A DNA stretch of 64,000 nt from Sinotaia quadrata. Taxonomy: Eukaryota; Mollusca; Gastropoda; Architaenioglossa; Viviparidae. The stretch covers positions 44,511,617 to 44,575,616 of the forward strand of contig CM054179.1 in NCBI GenBank assembly GCA_028829895.1, read 5' to 3'. The notes beneath the pieces were generated by a model. That model saw only the letters and a list, made by a program, of their open reading frames with translations. It made no database searches and was not told the DNA's origin. The position numbers and the translations under genes were made by a program. Shown here one piece after another: positions 48,970 through 61,139 of this stretch (positions are counted from its first letter, which is position 1; every line of letters starts with the position of its first letter).

Positions 48970-50630
48970 GAGACACAAACTCACGCGCATGCACATTTAT
49001 TTTTTTTTTAAATCAAAGCAAAGAACAAACAAAAAGAAGAACAATGGTAACTGATGAGAAATTGATCTGTCCGACTCCGCTCTTTAATTTGAACAAACAC
49101 CCCGACACAACGATCCGCCTAACCGATTTTAAACAAAGTTACGATAAAGCACGGAAAGAGTGGCCACGCCAAGTTCATCACCTCCATAAATCCAGAAACC
49201 ATGACAGGAAACACGTCGACGACTATTGAAAACCCATAAGAAAAACGTTCGATAACTCGTCTGATTGGCTTCAGCAAGTGAGCGGAAGCACCCCTTTAAG
49301 TCATCAGCAGGGCGTGAAAAGTGCATGACCTCTAAAAGAACGAAGGGACTTGAGTGACATTTGATAAAGTTGGGTCCCACCATGTTCTTTTATTTTTAAT
49401 CCATTTATCAGGTCTCTATTTTCACAAGTCGACAACCATTGAAATTAAGAAGGAAAAAGGAAGGCTTCAACGAAATTCCCATATCAAGAGTGTTTTGGGA
49501 TAACTGTTCTCTTGATCGAATATTAACTTTTCCGGGCATGGTTTGTGTTTCTTTGCTTGACTGTGTGTCTGAATGAGTGAATGTATGTGTTTGCGTGCTT
49601 GCGTACGTATTTGTACATTTGTGCATGCATCCCATGTTTGGCGTTCGGTTGCTGCTTTCATAATTAAGTTTTATTATCTTTTCAAATAACGATCCTTCTT
49701 GGAATATTTCAAAAATATAACTACTTGAATAGAAACAGTTTGTCAGGTTAAGAAGCATTATTCTTCTTATTATAGTCGACTAATATGGCTAGATTTCACT
49801 TTATTTTATTTTTTTTTAAACAAAAAAAAGTCTTTTTGCTGTCAATTGCAAAATTAGAAAGATAGACCCAACATATTTGATTTTCCTTAAAATATATTTA
49901 AAACAATCGAAACTGCCGTATATTTATAATGTTTACTTTACTTTAATATCAAATCTAAGTTGTCATTTGCATTTAGATAACAAGTGCTGGTTTATGTGTT
50001 AGGTCTAGGTCATATTGCTGACATAAGAAAACACCTTCATGGCTGTCTAGACGTACGGCACCAGACTGAACATTGCAGTCCAAGAAGATTAGCGAGCTCA
50101 TTAATCATTTTCAAACAACCAGGTAAAGAATAACAATTAAACTCAGCACACCTCCACAAACCTGATACCCCAGCAGAAATGTGAAAAGACGTCCTTGATC
50201 TAGCTAGTTATTCCTCTTGTCACCACTCGAACTGTTAATGACTTTGACGAGACCCCCCCCCCCCAACACAGAATGCCCCTCTCAGAACCAACGGACGAGG
50301 CAAGGAGGTGAAAATGAGCAAGTTAATCGTCAACTTTAGCAGCGATGGCCTTAACTTCTGAAAATCAGTTCACATACAATTTAATATAATCGACCTTAAC
50401 ATAGCTTGTTCTAAAGACGTGACTTTTAAAGACTTCTGAAACAGCAAGTCAATATCTTTACATACTGACGTACCAAAAGTCAAGAACAAAGTGACTTTTG
50501 TCAGAGGTAATAAAGCTTATACGTGGTTCACATTATTTCTAGAGTTGATCTCTCCAGTGAGATGGTAGCTACTTGAAATCATGCGACAGACTGGATAAGT
50601 GCTAAGTCCGCATCATACTATCTGGCGAAA
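48970..50630. other. No gene recognised
   Basis: Mostly unique sequence. A minus-strand 84-residue ORF at 49129-49383 is somewhat GC-richer but shows no known domain, and no splice or promoter pattern supports it. Confidence 0.45.
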
Positions 50631-50637
50631 CATATCA

Positions 50638-50855
50638 GATCCATTGGGATGAGGGTTGTTGACTGTCGTATGACAAAATAGGCTAGAATCAATGTCCTAC
50701 CAGCCGACGAATCATTCAGACCATTGAAATAAGGGCTGTTGATTGTTGTAATACGAAATAGGCTAGAATCAATGTCCTAGCCATCGAATCATTCAGCATT
50801 GGGATAGGGGCTATTGACTGTCATGACGAGATATGCTGAAATCAACAGTTATGTA
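50638..50855. repeat. About 80-bp tandem repeat, three degenerate copies
   Basis: Recurring GGGCTGTTGATTGT and AATAGGCTAGAATCAATGTC, then GCCGACGAATCATTCAG. It ends just before dispersed-repeat copy 4. Confidence 0.8.
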
Positions 50856-50878
50856 TCCAGCATTAAACATATACTTTC

Positions 50879-52250
50879 TGTAGTGGAGTAAATTTGCCTC
50901 TCCCTATCTTAAAATTTAATAGTTATATAAAGTGTTAAATTGTCAGAGTAACCCGACCTTAGGCACTCCTTATGACGGTATTTTAAAAGTGTCTGAGTTG
51001 GAAGTAAACAACTTAAGTTGAGACTGTACGAGAAATTGCTGTTGTAATGCAAACTAGTGAGTAGGTTTTATTATCTAATGATTATGATTTACGAAAAATA
51101 GACCAGACAAAAGTTAGTTGCTGTAGAAAATTCTATTCTCTAATCACTTTGAATTTGAAGTGGCAAAGAAGAAGTCTAGTATTGAAAGGCGGCCACTAGC
51201 TTGATGGTGAATTAAACTGACTGGCTGAGAGAGAGAATGGACTTAGAAATTTTTGTGCAGTTTTGCTAGTGATATGATATACTCGTGTTTTATGTAGAGA
51301 TGTACTATGTGAGTTGACTTTTATTTCTACAAGTGTTTGAACTAGGCTGTTCACATGTAGTTTGCTAAAAATGATATTGTTTTGATATGCTGTATTTATA
51401 TGCTGTGTGTGTGTATCAGACTAACAAATACCATTGCAGGATACTGTAAGTTGAGACTGGAATGTAATAAAGAATGGAGTTATAAAGCAATAAACTGGAA
51501 GCTTAGCATTTGGTATCTGCTTAGATTTTTCAGAGATTAGTGACCTTTTCAGCTTTCATTTCAACTTTTGATTTCAACCTCCTATTTACTGGTTGTAAAC
51601 CGCTATGACTGGCTGTGGTAAAGTGGGAACAACATGTAAGTGTAAGAACACATTAACACTACTAATGTGTAGCAGCAAGATATGATGACTCTTGAACAAT
51701 TTCTAGTGTAGAGAAGTTGTTGGACATCGCTACATTTATTGTTCTGTTTGAAGGAGTTGATAGAGTGAAAAGAAGCACCCAGGTTAACTCTAAGAGCATG
51801 ACAGTGTTTCCAATGTGTGAGTGAGGCACATAGAGCTAGCATAATAACTGCTGACTATAGCTTGTGTCGTTGCAAAAACGCCCAGAAGGACTATTGAGAC
51901 AGCAGTTAAACACGGTTACGTAAAGCTATTATCACTTTTCTCTAATAACTCCATTTCATTTCTCTGATAAGATTATCCTGTGATTTGTAATGACATGTTA
52001 TTGAATTGTATTTTAGCATAAGACTGAGAACATATGAATTATACAAACAAGGTTTTTCAAGGAAATATTTATGTCAAGTAATCAATTTTATTTTATTTGT
52101 CATATGTCTATATGAATGTTGATTTAATAAATTTATTGACCTTCTTACGCATATTGATAATTTTATGTTGGAGAAGAAAGTGGGTGGATGGGGGCTTGCT
52201 AAATATAGATTAAAGACGGATCTGTCTTCTCTTGTAATAAGTTTTCCATT
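50879..52250 (+). mobile_element. Unclassified dispersed repeat, copy 4 (lacks 3' end)
   Basis: It follows copy 1 from GTGGAGTAAATTTGCCTCTC through GGAAGTAAACAACTTAAG, TGGCTGTGGTAAAGTGGGAA and GTGGGTGGATGGGGGCTTGC, then similarity ends near TAATAAGTTTTCC. Small ORFs inside it (for example 51603-51842 minus) are shared decay products, not genes. Confidence 0.78.
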
Positions 52251-52388
52251 CACTTGTACTGACATCGTTAATTCTTTCATTTAGTATGTTTAAGATATGG
52301 AAATGACACTCTCTAAAGGAGTAGCTTTTAAATGTCAGAATTAAGAAAACATGACACTATTACAAGTAACTGTATTAGACGTGGCAGT

Positions 52389-52425
52389 GTGTGTGTGTGT
52401 GTGTGTGTGCGTGTGTGTGTGTGTG
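52389..52425. repeat. (GT)n microsatellite
   Basis: Short GT tract with one interruption. Confidence 0.93.
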
Positions 52426-52779
52426 TACGGATGTACGTGTGATTTTATTTATTGAGTTGTTACTGTAGAGAAAAAAGAAGAGGAGATATGGCCAGGATGA
52501 TGACACTTTAACTTCGGAATGTTTATAACCGACATTGATCGGTAACATTACATTGAGTCGTCTTGATTGCCATTCTTTAGCAGAAGACACGTTTCGCATG
52601 TATACATAAAATGTAGGAAAATTAAAAACACATATATCTGATATTCAAAAGTTCATCCCATCAACATTATATCGCAATTGTAGGTATGCTTATAGATCAA
52701 CCCTTACACATAAGCATAAAGACATGCAATGGGATATACACATAATACACTAAAAACAACCACCACTACCACAATTCTT

Positions 52780-52930
52780 CCTCTCTCTCTCTCTCCACAC
52801 ACACACAAACACACTTGCATACACACACGTACACCATTTACACATACATACACACACTCACACATACACATATATACACACACTCACTTGCATACATACA
52901 TACACACACGCACGCACACACCACACACGC
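52780..52930. repeat. (CT)n and CA-rich tract
   Basis: A CT run then interrupted CA repeats. Confidence 0.93.
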
Positions 52931-53028
52931 TATTTACGCTAGCACAATCGTTTTCTAGTTAAAAGTAAACAAAAGCTGAAAGAAACATTGATTGACCAGC
53001 TGAAGAGAATCTGTTATTTTTCACTTAC

Positions 53029-53260
53029 GACGTGAAAAGACAATAACTAGTAGCGACCACAAATACACCTGCAACTGACGATAGTATTCAAGCGATACTA
53101 CAACAAAATTAAAGACCAGAAATTCGATAACGATTAACAAGAGGATCGCAAAACGATGTCTTCACAACAAAGGAGACTTCGGAGACTGAATTCACTCTCC
53201 TTCCGAACAACGACGAGAGACGGGCTTTTTATTGACTGGCGACTGTACAACAGCCACTCT
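53029..53260 (-). promoter_or_regulatory. Candidate minus-strand promoter and 5' UTR exon
   Basis: On the minus strand CCAGTCAATAAAAAGCCCG offers a TATA-like element near 53232. About 170 bases without any ATG follow, then TTCACGTC|GTAAGTG, a strong donor ending at 53029. This is what a non-coding first exon of the lectin gene could look like, in the right orientation and upstream of 45327. It rests on motifs only. Confidence 0.25.
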
Positions 53261-53529
53261 TTGTTCAATGCTTCATGTTGTTCGCGACAACATTTTCATT
53301 TAGGATCCAGCATCATAAATAAACGTGTTTGCAAGGACATTCACATTGTGGACCATGTTCCGGCATTGTTTCTTTTCTCAGATCGAGTGAAGACTGATAA
53401 TAACGATTAGATTAGGCCAGGCAGTGCAAAACACCTAATGTCTACTAATCTACTACTAGGGGGCAAGAGTGAATAATTTATTTTGTGTGTTTATGGGTAG
53501 TACTATTCTTGAAAAGACTACAATGCCGA

Positions 53530-53850
53530 AAGAAAGAAAGAAAGGAAGAAAGAAAGAAAGAAAGAAAGAAACAGGGAAGTAAATAAAGCATTAATCAAGA
53601 AAGTAAAAATATGAGTATGACAAGTAAAGGAAAGACAGAAACAGAGAAGAAAGAATAAAGATTAAAGGAAAGGACACAATAAAAGGAAGAGAAAGAAAAT
53701 TAGAAAAACATAAGTAAAGAAAATAAAGAGAAAAGAAAAAATAAGGAAGAAATAAAGATATAATTGAGAGTGAAAAAATGAGCAGGCAGAAGATTAAAAA
53801 AGAAAATTGAAAGAAAGAAAGAAGAGAGAAATTACTTCAAAATCCATTCT
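53530..53850. repeat. Purine-rich GAAA-type region
   Basis: AAAG/GGAAG repeats, decaying into AAATAAAG-rich sequence. Confidence 0.85.
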
Positions 53851-53943
53851 TATCTCCCTGGCAGTAATGACGTGAATGTTGTATTTCTCCATGTTGATGT
53901 ATACCCTTTTTTTCTGTTACATCTACTTCAAACATCTCGCCCA

Positions 53944-54340
53944 TTAAAATTGCTCCTTACACTTTATACTGATACTCGGCCAAAAGTACTGATCCGTACA
54001 GTTTATACTAATACACACAATTAACACTGCTCCATACACTTTATACTGATTATCGGCCATAATCACTGCTCCATACACTTTATACTGATTATCGGCCATA
54101 ATCACTGCTCCATACACTCTATACTGATTATCGGCCATAATCACTGCTCCATACACTTTATACTGATTATCGGCCATAATCACTGCTCTATATACTTTAT
54201 ACTGATACTCGGCCATAATCACTGCTCCATATAGTTTAGACTGATACTCGGCCATAATCACTGCTCCATGTATTTTAGACTGATACTCGGACATAATCAC
54301 TGCCCCGTATACTTTAGACTGATACTCGGCCATAAGGACA
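53944..54340. repeat. 39-bp tandem repeat, about 10 copies
   Basis: Unit GGCCATAATCACTGCTCCAT, ACACTTTATACTGATTATC. 39 is divisible by three, so the minus strand stays open and spells MADNQYKVYGAVI-like units. The lack of signal peptide, splice sites or flanking coding sequence argues against a gene. Confidence 0.95.
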
Positions 54341-54394
54341 GCTATACCTCAAGCGGAAAATTAACAGCATTATACAGTATTCTAACACACGCTC

Positions 54395-54655
54395 ACGTAC
54401 TTTCTTCTGCATGTTGATAACGCAAATGTACATACATATGTATATTGATAACTCAGCTGTACGTACTTGTGAATATTGCTAACTCATATGCATATCTATA
54501 ATTTTGTATGTTGATCACTCACATATTTTTTACTTAAGTTGATGACTCAAATGCAAATGTACTTTCCTGTGTATGTTGATTACTCAGATGCACTTAATTT
54601 TCTATGTTGATAACTCATATATACTTACTTGTGTATGTAGATAACTCAAATGTAT
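54395..54655. repeat. About 35-bp minisatellite, left part
   Basis: Unit TGTTGATAACTCAAATGTAC, TTACTTGTGTA. The array is split by dispersed-repeat copy 5 and resumes at 55728. The minus strand of the unit contains CAAGTAAGTACAT, a donor-like sequence. Confidence 0.87.
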
Positions 54656-55212
54656 TGTGCGGAGTAAATTTGCCTATCTCTATTTGTAAACTTAATAATT
54701 GAATAGTGACTACTGTACTCTCCAGGATAACATTGGTGTGTATATCCAGTGTTATTGTTGAACTTATCAGAAAACATGTTGCTGTAAGATGATTCTTGCG
54801 AGTTCCATTCAAGAGCAAATATGGCGAAAATTGAGGCTTTTAGTAAGGTCTCGAGAATTCACAAAGATTATTTTGAACATTCCTCAGGGTGTGTTGAGTA
54901 GCGCACATGGATTCTAGAACATTCAACGTGATGTGCTTTTGTTAGTGCATGCAAAGTTCTGGACAATTCTCCACAGTGTGCTTTGTGAGCGCATTGAAGA
55001 TTTTAGAACATATGTTTAATGTGCCTAGAAGGGGTGCATTGGACCGTCATCTAAATAAGAAAGAAAGTGACTTGTTGCAAACCGCGTGATTCTGGACATG
55101 TACTAGTGACGGCAGCTATCATTGAAAAATGTTATGTATATTGGTTCTGATTAATTATCTCTCTATAACTCTACTCTCATTTCTGTGGTGAAGGATATCT
55201 ATAAAATTGATG

Positions 55213-55247
<35 letters not shown>

Positions 55248-55715
55248 GTGTTAATTTGACTCCTGATGTATGTCTATGCTAGTACAAACCGAACGATTGT
55301 CTAGCGAATAATTGAACATTGTAATGTAAATGTCAATACTCTTTGGATTTTATTCATATGTTGTATATTTGATTGTTGATTTAATAAATTTATTATTAAA
55401 TTTATTAACATTCTGGCAAATATATGTTGAAGTAATAGTGGGTGGATGGGGCTCATTAAATATAAATAAATAACGCATTTTTATTACTCCTTTAGTAAGA
55501 AGTTTCCACCTGGACAACATTATGCAACAGTAAAACGTCTATATTATTATTGTGTAAAGAATAGAGTTTTACGACACACTTATAATCCGCCAAGTGAGAG
55601 ACAATATTGCTATTGTGGGAGAATTATTAATAACTATAAATTAATATTCTCGATCACTTCTAATTATTGTTGTTGTTAATTAATGAATATTAATCATAAC
55701 GAGTGAAGGATGTCC
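54656..55715 (+). mobile_element. Unclassified dispersed repeat, copy 5, inserted in a minisatellite
   Basis: Starts GCGGAGTAAATTTGCCTATC and ends after AATCCGCCAAGTGAGAGACA, GGGAGAATTATTAATAACTA, with an internal deletion relative to copy 1. The flanks are the same minisatellite, so this is a genuine insertion with both borders bracketed to within about 20 bp. Confidence 0.8.
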
Positions 55716-55727
55716 AGTGAGGTGTCA

Positions 55728-56095
55728 TATATACTTTCTTGTGAATGTTGATAACTCAACTGTACTTTCTGGTATATGTTAACAACTAAAATGTACCTTC
55801 TTGTATATGTTGATAAATAATATGTACTTTCTTATATATGTTGATAACTCACTTGTATTTAATTGTGTATGTTGATAACTCAAATATACTCTTTTGTGTA
55901 CGTTGGTAACTCATTTATATTTACTTGATATGTTGATAACTCAGCTGTACTAATTTGTGTCTGTTGATAACACGAATGTACTTATGTATGTTGATAACTC
56001 AGATGCACGTAAATGTGCGTATTGATGACTCAGATGTACTTACTTGAGTAAATTGATAACCTCATATGTACTTACTTGTCCATGTTGAGAACAGA
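55728..56095. repeat. About 35-bp minisatellite, right part
   Basis: Continuation of the TGTTGATAACTCA...TACTTACTTGTGTA array, about 10 degenerate units. Confidence 0.87.
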
Positions 56096-56880
56096 ACAAG
56101 CACGACAGACAGATGCAAAATTAAATTTTGCGTCGTTGTTAGCTTGAAGTTCTTTGGCACCATTTTTTCTTTTAATCACCCCAAAAATGCCGTCCTGTAA
56201 CAATCAAGTAATTTATTGAAAAACTTGTTTTATTAATAGAGTTCCATCTATGCAAGGAAGTGTTATTTTTATAATGTCATACTGAAGAATAAGTAAATTA
56301 TCACTCAAATATACTCGCATAATTTCCTTAAGAAACGACTCAAGAGGAAGAAGAAAAGAAAAAAGAAGAGGGAATAAATAAATCGACGTATGATTATAGC
56401 CAGAATGCAATAAATATATCTTATTGAAAGCTGTTTTTAATTGTCCTTTAACATAATACAGAGAGAAAGATAATTGGGGATAAAACACTGAATGAATGCG
56501 TTAAAGAGAAAGGTGAATGAAAAGACTGAGATTAAAGTGTATGATAAGATAGATAGATAAATAGATAGATATAGATCTGAAATAGTAATCCAAAGTGCAT
56601 TCAATATAATAAACATATGCAGTCGTAATTAATTAATTAATTAACTTAAGAATGAATCAAACAAAGCAATTGACAAAATAAGAGGGGGAAAAGTCAGATT
56701 AAAAGAAATAGAATGAAAAGAGTCAGACTAATGTTAAATGGAAGAATAGACAAATAGACAGATATAAAAGTGCATATCTATCTATTTATCTGTCCCACAT
56801 TCTATCTATTTATTATTTCTTCTCATCTCTCTCTCTCTCTTTAACCTTTTATCATCTAATCTATCAGTTTCTGTCTGTCG
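56096..56880. other. No gene recognised
   Basis: A minus-strand ATG at about 56185 opens about 30 codons that end at a GTAAGT next to the minisatellite. Its phase (2) does not fit the first traced lectin exon and the peptide is a poor signal sequence. The rest is AT-rich with short GATA and ATCT runs. Confidence 0.4.
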
Positions 56881-56887
56881 GTGTGAC

Positions 56888-57225
<338 letters not shown>

Positions 57226-57943
57226 TGACTATAGAAAATATTACTATAAAATGTTTAATTGTAGTTTTATTTAAGTCCTATTTAAGTTTTTAAATTAAGG
57301 TAAAGTTACATAAAATATAGACGATTAAAATACTCTCACCTGAAGGATTGATATCGTTCAAGGTCAGAACAATTTTTTTCTGGCATCGAACACTGATTCA
57401 TTTATTGGTTCTTTTTATCAACGAATAGATTTGTTTCAGTTGTTTAAAAAAAATTCTTCCAAATATATTGCATGGCAAAATCCTTTAACAATTTCTTGAA
57501 ACTTATGAAGTTTGTCAAACTGTAAGGTAGAATTGATTCCAAACACAATTTATGTATATCGAAACCGACCCCGTCTTGCCTAGCAACCCTCCATCCGTAT
57601 GGAATACTTCAAACGCAGAAGTCGGTGAGGCTAATTTCTATTTGCATCTAGCCTGTCTGGCGATTATGTCCCTTGTTTTGTTGCTCACCACGCGCCAATC
57701 AGACGCTACGTCAATAAAGCAAGTCGATTTATCCAGTTACTAAGGGGAGACAAAAAATGAGTGGGTATGACAAAAGACGAAAAATATTCTTATTTCTTAA
57801 TAAGTATTGTGTTTTTATAGAACTAAATAATAAAGTGAAAAATATAGTACCCTGAACAGATACTTAAATGTGAGAACAGTGTATCTGCTGCCACAAATTT
57901 GTCAGTAATATAACTTTAATAGTATTGTTTGAACCGAGCTATT

Positions 57944-58006
57944 GTCACGTAACCGCCATGACGTCCTAATACGCGAGGAAGTGACGTGTCTGTAATTTCG
58001 TCACGA
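57944..58006. promoter_or_regulatory. Cluster of CRE/ATF-like half-sites
   Basis: Within about 65 bp occur TTGTCACGT, CATGACGTCC, GTGACGTGTC and CGTCACG, in a locally CpG-rich patch unlike the AT-rich surroundings. A CCAAT box (CGCCAATCAGACG) lies about 250 bp to the left at 57694. No exon can be tied to it. A 106-residue plus-strand ORF at 58373-58693 lies downstream but looks like random AT-rich sequence. Confidence 0.35.
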
Positions 58007-58989
58007 TTTATGTGCATACAAAACCGACATTTTTGCACTGTCTTAATTAAGTCCGCATTTGAGGACTGAAAGAGTCTTGAAGCCTTTACTTATCGAATTC
58101 TTTACTTATCTTTTCATTTAATTTCATTATTTGTTTGTATTGATAGACTACACTGTTCCATATTTGTTTCCACTTGTAACTCTTGAGACGCTAATCAAAA
58201 ATTTTAAATCTGAGTATCCTACATTTCAAAGCAAAAAAAACAACAAAATACTCTGTCCCCACCACAATGCACTAAGCAATCAAGAAATAAGTAAATAAAC
58301 ATGAAATAAATCAGCTTGCAACTTTAACCTACAAGCAAGCAAAAGCATCAGCAAATAAGCAAATAGTTTAAATTGTCTTCGTTATATGTTTACCAAGCAA
58401 ATTATTTTATAAATGAAACGTATCAGAATTTTAAAAAAATCTGGGGGTATTTCAGTGAGGTAAACAAAAGTACACTAGCTGCGAATATTTCAAGCAACAA
58501 CCAAACGAACAATAGCAGAATTAGGGCTCAAAGATGCCTACAAGAAGTCTGTAAATGTTCCAAATCCAAAACAATCTATCACTTACTGAAAATCTTTTGT
58601 GAAACTGCAATGAATGTGTCGGACGCATCAAAATCCCGTCCCGTCAAAAGGTTTGACTCACTTTTACACTTACTTCTACAGAAACTTCAGTAGGAATTCT
58701 TCTGATCCATAACTGTATCAACTTCCTATTATCTTTTAACAGGATGATGAACTAAGGCTGGGTCACAGCACGCTAGGAATCATTTAACTATTATCATCAC
58801 TTCCATCATCAGCATAACCATGTGTGGTCGTCATCAGCGTACAGAAAAATCATCACCACTCCGCAGTAAAAACCAGCAAAACCAACAAAACACCATCAAC
58901 AACAAAACCAAACATTGGCGCCGCTGCCACCGTCGTCATCATCATCGCCACCAATCAATATCCTCAAGAATGATATTCTCATGTCATGA

Positions 58990-59066
58990 ACATTAATAAT
59001 AATAATAATAAGAAGAAGAAGAACAACAACAACAACAAAACAACAACAATAATAATAACAATAAAT

Positions 59067-59104
<38 letters not shown>

Positions 59105-59120
59105 TATATATATATATATT
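58990..59120. repeat. (AAT)n, (AAG)n and (AAC)n tracts
   Basis: AAT-rich simple repeat that opens the LINE cluster. Confidence 0.95.
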
Positions 59121-59367
59121 AATCGACTATCATGGCGACCGCCTATACCAGTGACCAGCGGCGTTGGAAGTTCAGTGTTTGCTTTGGAACGAAATAACAT
59201 CACTGACAGATCAAAACCTGTTGGTTCATCTGCTGTGTTTAAAGATGCAACATCTGTTTGAAAACTACACCTCATCAATTGTATCAACCTAGAAATAATT
59301 AATAAGAAGATTCCGAGACCTTGGATCATAACCGACAGTCAAACAGAAGTCGTGGAAAGAGACTGAA
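59121..59367 (+). mobile_element. LINE copy A: 3' tail fragment
   Basis: It ends in the family's 3' UTR (GATTCCGAGACCTTGGATCA, then AACCGACAGTCAAACAGAAG and GTGGAAAGAGACTG) followed at once by AAT repeats. The 180 bp before that tail does not match the other copies, so it may be a diverged variant or a different insertion. Confidence 0.7.
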
Positions 59368-59380
59368 TAATAATAATAAT

Positions 59381-59454
<74 letters not shown>
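59368..59454. repeat. (AAC)n-(AAT)n tract between LINE copies
   Basis: Simple repeat separating copy A tail from the truncated start of copy B. Confidence 0.96.
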
Positions 59455-59455
<1 letters not shown>

Positions 59456-60003
59456 GACACAATGAAGTGGCAAAACACATACATAGAAATCTGTGTGAGA
59501 ACTATGGCATAAAAACCCCAGAAAGAGCATGGATGCATCAACCAGAAGCAGTCACCGAAACAGAAGAAGTCAAAATACTGTGGGACTTCGAGATAAGAAC
59601 AGATCGGGTGATTCCTGCACGAAGACCAGACATTGTAGTTCTCAATAAGGCCAACAGAACAGTATCAATCATTGATGTCGCTGTTCCAAGTGATAGAAAC
59701 ATAAAAACAAAAGAAAGAGAAAAAATAGAAAAATACCAAGACCTCAGATTAGAAATCCAGAGACTGTGGAATGTAAAAGCAGAAGTGATACCTATAGTGA
59801 TAGGAGCCTTGGGGAACATAACATCTGAATTGGAAGGCTACCTGAATAAACTCCCTGGAAACCACAGAATCGCTCCACTACTCAAAGCAGCGCTCCTCGG
59901 AAGTGCCCACATCCTCCGTAAAACCTTGGATCTCCCAGAATCTTGGTAAGATTCCGAGACCTTGGATCACAACCGACAGTCAAACAGAAGTCGTGGAAAG
60001 AGG

Positions 60004-60007
<4 letters not shown>
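59455..60007 (+). mobile_element. LINE copy B: endonuclease end and 3' UTR
   Basis: 5'-truncated exactly after an AAT tract, at CGACACAATGAAGTGGC. It encodes the restriction-like endonuclease part: RPDIVVLNKANRTVSIIDVA with the PD-X14-D core, then KEREKIEKYQDL, and ends LDLPESW-stop at 59949. The 57-bp 3' UTR and an AAT tract follow. Nearly identical to copy C, so the insertions are young. Not expected to be functional alone. Confidence 0.88.
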
Positions 60008-60044
<37 letters not shown>

Positions 60045-60045
60045 G
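60008..60045. repeat. (AAT)n tract between LINE copies
   Basis: About 12 AAT units, read in frame as poly-Asn in the 367-residue chimeric ORF. Confidence 0.97.
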
Positions 60046-61127
60046 CATAAAGCCTTACACCCCAAAGCAGACGTAGACAGGCTCTATGTATCTCGAAAAA
60101 TGGGAGGCCGAGGTCTGAAGAAAATCAAACATGTCATTGAAGCAGAAGTCACTGGCCTTGTGGACTACATCTGGAATAACAACAAAGATGACCCACTGAT
60201 AGAAGCAGTAAAAATGAGTGGACTATTCCAACCCCCAGAAACAGACAAAGAAACATGGAAGAAAACAACGAAGCAAGAACTAGCACATACATGGAGCCAG
60301 AAACCTCTGCATGGCCAGTATGTACGACAAGCCGACGAAATATCAACAAAGCAATCAACGTACAAATGGTTGAAAGAGGCAGGATTGAAAGCAGAAACAG
60401 AAGCACTCATAACAGCTGCACAAGATCAAGCACTCAACACCAAAGCACACAAAGCGAAAATCATGAAAATTTCAAATGATTCCAAATGTCGACTCTGCAA
60501 ATCCATGGATGAGACAACAGAGCACATACTATCTGGATGTCAGATTCTAGCTGGAACGGAATACACCAAACGACACAATGAAGTGGCAAAACACATACAT
60601 AGAAATCTGTGTGAGAACTATGGCATACAAACCCCAGAAAGAGCATGGATGCATCAACCAGAAGCAGTCATCGAAACAGAAGAAGTCAAAATACTGTGGG
60701 ACTTCGAGATAAGAACAGATCGGGTGATTCCTGCACGAAGACCAGACATTGTAGTTCTCAATAAGTCCAACAGAACAGTAGCAATCATTGATGTCGCTGT
60801 TCCAAGTGATAGAAACATAAAAACAAAAGAAAGAGAAAAAATAGAAAAATACCAAGACCTCAGATTAGAAATCCAGAGACTGTGGAATGTAAAAGCAGAA
60901 GTGATACCTATAGTGATAGGAGCCTTGGGGAACATAACATCTGAATTGGAAGGCTACCTGAATAAACTCCCTGGAAACCACAGACTCGCTCCACTACTCA
61001 AAGCAGCGCTCCTCGGAAGTGCCCACATCCTCCGTAAAACCTTGGATCTCCCAGAATCTTGGTAAGATTCCGAGACCTTGGATCACAACCGACAGTCAAT
61101 CAGAAGTCGTGGAAAGAGGCTGAATAA
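60046..61127 (+). mobile_element. LINE copy C: post-RT region, CCHC finger, restriction-like endonuclease, 3' UTR
   Basis: An uninterrupted frame runs from KALHPKADVDRLYVSRKMGG (the linker after the reverse transcriptase) to PESW-stop at 61065. It contains CRLCKSMDETTEHILSGC, a CX2CX8HX4C zinc knuckle, and RPDIVVLNKSNRTVAIIDVA with the PD-X14-D core, then K....KY. This pairing is diagnostic of the R2/R4/NeSL-type non-LTR elements that cut specific targets. The reverse transcriptase itself is missing. The 3' UTR ends in GAGGCTG-AATAATAATAA. The ORF can be extended upstream to 59962 only through the previous copy's UTR and the AAT tract. Confidence 0.92.
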
Positions 61128-61139
61128 TAATAATAAGAA

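Noticed and set aside
49129..49383. 84-residue minus-strand ORF MVGPNFIKCHSS...
   Set aside because: No domain, splice-site pattern or repeat support; base composition alone is not enough.
51603..51842. Minus-strand ORF MLALCASLTHWKHCH... as signal exon
   Set aside because: It lies inside dispersed-repeat copy 4, and the homologous part of copy 1 does not conserve the frame.
56094..56190. Minus-strand ATG exon ending in GTAAGT next to a minisatellite
   Set aside because: The phase is 2, while the first traced lectin exon needs phase 1, and the peptide lacks a convincing hydrophobic core.
58373..58693. 106-residue plus-strand ORF downstream of the CRE cluster
   Set aside because: Composition is typical of AT-rich non-coding DNA and no homologous pattern is recognised; kept only as a remark.
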